Part shown: positions 5,347-6,946 of the stretch, one piece after another
Position numbering within the stretch: position 1 is the stretch's first letter
Layout: each line of letters begins with the position of its first letter
The notes under the pieces: model-generated
Seen by the model: the letters and a program-made list of their open reading frames with translations, nothing else
Told to the model about the DNA's origin: nothing
Databases searched by the model: none
Assembly (NCBI GenBank): GCA_023140455.1
Contig: JAGLLQ010000316.1
Coordinates: forward strand, 1 to 6,946
DNA from: Desulfobacteraceae bacterium
GTDB lineage: Bacteria > Desulfobacterota > Desulfobacteria > Desulfobacterales > Desulfobacteraceae
DNA: 6,946 bases
Reading direction: 5' to 3'
Program-made: the position numbers and the translations under genes

Positions 5347-6946
5347 TCAATAAAGTTCATTTAAAAGAGCACTACTTTGAGCACTTCTTTCAGACAAAAG
5401 ACCACCAATTTTGCTAAAGTCTGCTAAACTATTATTGTTCTGTTTGGTTGATTTTGAAGTTTTTTCCATAACCCCTGTTTTTAAATCTTTTTTAAAATTT
5501 CCCATACTGGACTTGACCATCTTTTGAGCTAAACTATTAAAGACATTGTCAAGGTCAGATTTTATTGCTACATCATATTTATCATCAGTTCCGTTTATAT
5601 CAAATAAAAGATTAAACTTATCAATATCAGTTAGTGTTTTTACCAACGCTTCTTGTAGACTTGAGCCCTTTGAAGAAGTAGCTTGCATAACAACCTCTTT
5701 AAATTTGGCACCGAATAGACAACTTATTTTATTACCATCAAGTTTAAAACTCGATGTAATGCTTGTAACGGATTTAATCATTGCTAAAGAGAGATCCGGC
5801 TTGTCAGAAAAAATAAAATTTTCAAGTAAAAATCCTGACACATCAAGATTTGCCTTATGATGAGGGCGTGCAGGGTCAACAAGGTCCATTATACCTTTAA
5901 AATCAAATGATTTAAGACCTTGAAAACCACCTCCAAAAAAATTTATAGTTGCAGGAAGTCCTGTAACAGCAGGCATATTTGTGATATTTGAAGCTTTACC
6001 TGTCAAGACACCCTGTCCAAAAAGAAGATTAATTTTAATATTCTGAGCCAAAAAATAAACTTCTTTGCCGGTTTTTGCAGGTTTTTTTGAACCTTGCTTA
6101 CCATCTTTCTTTTTTGTTGGATCGAAATACGGCTCAATAATTGCAAACCACTTTGAATACTTCTGAATTTGTGAACACAGACTTTGTCCGAATAAAAGCT
6201 TGCTAAAGTCAATTTTTCCATCTTTTAAAGGAGAATACTTATTCGTGAGATGTTCAACATCTTGTGACAATGTGCTTGAAATTTTTCCCAATTCTTTTTT
6301 ATATTTTTTCAATTCTACTTTGTAATCTTTTTTTATATCACTAATATCTTCCAAGTCATCTTCGATTTCCTTATAGATCTCCTGCAACTCCAGAGCAGAG
6401 CCAAGGAGAGCAAAGCTTGAGGATTCTTTTTCTCTGATTTTATTTATCCTTGTTTTATAACTCTCTATCTTTTGCTTATCAGAAAGATTATCTAATTTTT
6501 GCTTAAAGTCCTTTTCCGCCTGAGAAAGGCTTTTTTGAAGATCTTCTGATAATTTCACACTTTTTAAGGATTTATACTCATCTTTTAGAATACGTTTAAC
6601 ATCAGGCATATCAAATAAATTTATCTCATTTTGTTGACAAAGAGATTTTAGCCATTCTGGTTTATCTGCTTCATTCTCTATTTGAGAAGCTTTTGGCTTT
6701 CCCAATGCTCCCGATTTTCCACGCTTAGAATTAAATTGCACTTTATCAAAAAGTATATCATTTATAATGACCTTACGTTGTAATAGTGGTAAAATTTCCA
6801 TCACTGCTTGTATATGATTAATCTCAACACTATTTTCCATAGGTTTTTTTGGGTTTGTTACTTGAAGCCCAAAAAGCCCAACACCAGCAGGGAGGATCGA
6901 AATATCAACAGAAGCAAGCTCAACTTTGCCACCAACAGCTTTTGTT
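5347..6946 (-). CDS. TIGR03545-type AsmA-like envelope protein, N-terminus beyond window
   Basis: The reading frame stays open from the right edge to the TGA at 5349-5347, giving 532 visible residues. The ATG at 6840 is internal: the 35 codons before it read as the same protein (GGKVELASVDISILPAGVGL, then GLQVTNPKKP), and no ribosome binding site precedes it. The visible N-terminal part has the beta-repeat character of AsmA-like proteins (SVDIS, LQVTNP, MEILPLLQRKVIINDI, VQFNSKRGKSGAL). A long Lys/Glu-rich stretch, about residues 120-240 of the visible part, is probably coiled coil. A second beta-rich region follows (NIKINLLFGQGVLTGKASNI, INFFGGG, LDVSGFLLENF). From memory this matches the uncharacterised TIGR03545 family, usually anchored in the inner membrane by an N-terminal segment, which here lies outside. 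The role is probably in envelope or lipid homeostasis by analogy with AsmA; this is inference. The isomerase-like gene follows 41 nt downstream. Confidence 0.78.
   Translation of the reverse strand, partial: TKAVGGKVELASVDISILPAGVGLFGLQVTNPKKPMENSVEINHIQAVMEILPLLQRKVIINDILFDKVQFNSKRGKSGALGKPKASQIENEADKPEWLKSLCQQNEINLFDMPDVKRILKDEYKSLKSVKLSEDLQKSLSQAEKDFKQKLDNLSDKQKIESYKTRINKIREKESSSFALLGSALELQEIYKEIEDDLEDISDIKKDYKVELKKYKKELGKISSTLSQDVEHLTNKYSPLKDGKIDFSKLLFGQSLCSQIQKYSKWFAIIEPYFDPTKKKDGKQGSKKPAKTGKEVYFLAQNIKINLLFGQGVLTGKASNITNMPAVTGLPATINFFGGGFQGLKSFDFKGIMDLVDPARPHHKANLDVSGFLLENFIFSDKPDLSLAMIKSVTSITSSFKLDGNKISCLFGAKFKEVVMQATSSKGSSLQEALVKTLTDIDKFNLLFDINGTDDKYDVAIKSDLDNVFNSLAQKMVKSSMGNFKKDLKTGVMEKTSKSTKQNNNSLADFSKIGGLLSERSAQSSALLNELY

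Noticed and set aside
5546..5860. Plus-strand open frame opposite the AsmA-like gene, and the minus-strand frame 6003-6221
   Set aside because: Both overlap the long coding frame and have no ribosome binding site or recognisable motif.
6838..6840. ATG at 6840 as the start of the AsmA-like protein
   Set aside because: The frame is open to the window edge, the upstream translation fits the same protein, and no ribosome binding site precedes the ATG.

Overview
The window is an AT-rich bacterial chromosomal segment. It has two well-behaved flanks and a disordered middle. The gene families, low G+C and layout would fit a Gram-negative, deltaproteobacterial (Desulfobacterota-like) genome: a receiver-GAF regulator, an Lrp/AsnC regulator next to a lysA-type decarboxylase, a TIGR03545-type AsmA-like protein and a crotonase. 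This taxonomic call is inference; there is no rRNA or other marker here.

Left part (1-2865). A response regulator (receiver plus GAF, running off the left edge) is transcribed leftward from 899. Across a 236-bp divergent spacer, an Lrp/AsnC-type regulator (1136-1603) and a diaminopimelate-decarboxylase-family enzyme (1606-2865) form a tight two-gene operon. A near-consensus sigma-70 promoter (TTGACA, 17 bp, TATAGT) drives it. Short repeated AT-rich words in the spacer are candidate operators. The simplest reading is an amino-acid-responsive regulator controlling its neighbouring lysine-pathway enzyme.

Middle (2866-4585). This is the accessory-looking part. It holds a 158-bp imperfect palindrome that could form a long hairpin or cruciform, and an orphan 241-aa protein of unknown function with no clear ribosome binding site and a different base-composition feel. 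A second hairpin follows directly after that gene. Next comes a GNAT acetyltransferase pseudogene, broken by a 22-bp tandem duplication that shifts the frame and with no canonical start codon left at its 5' end. The pattern suggests insertion and decay between two conserved blocks.

Right part (4586-6946). Two leftward genes probably form one operon. Upstream is a large AsmA-like/TIGR03545-type envelope protein whose N-terminus lies beyond the right edge (its frame stays open past the ATG at 6840). Downstream is an enoyl-CoA hydratase/isomerase-superfamily protein resembling delta3,delta2-enoyl-CoA isomerases, with a strong Shine-Dalgarno.

No rRNA, tRNA, CRISPR array or transposase was found. 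I see no convincing new multi-gene system. The most interesting signals are the palindromic element, the orphan protein beside it, and the visible mechanism of the acetyltransferase frameshift.
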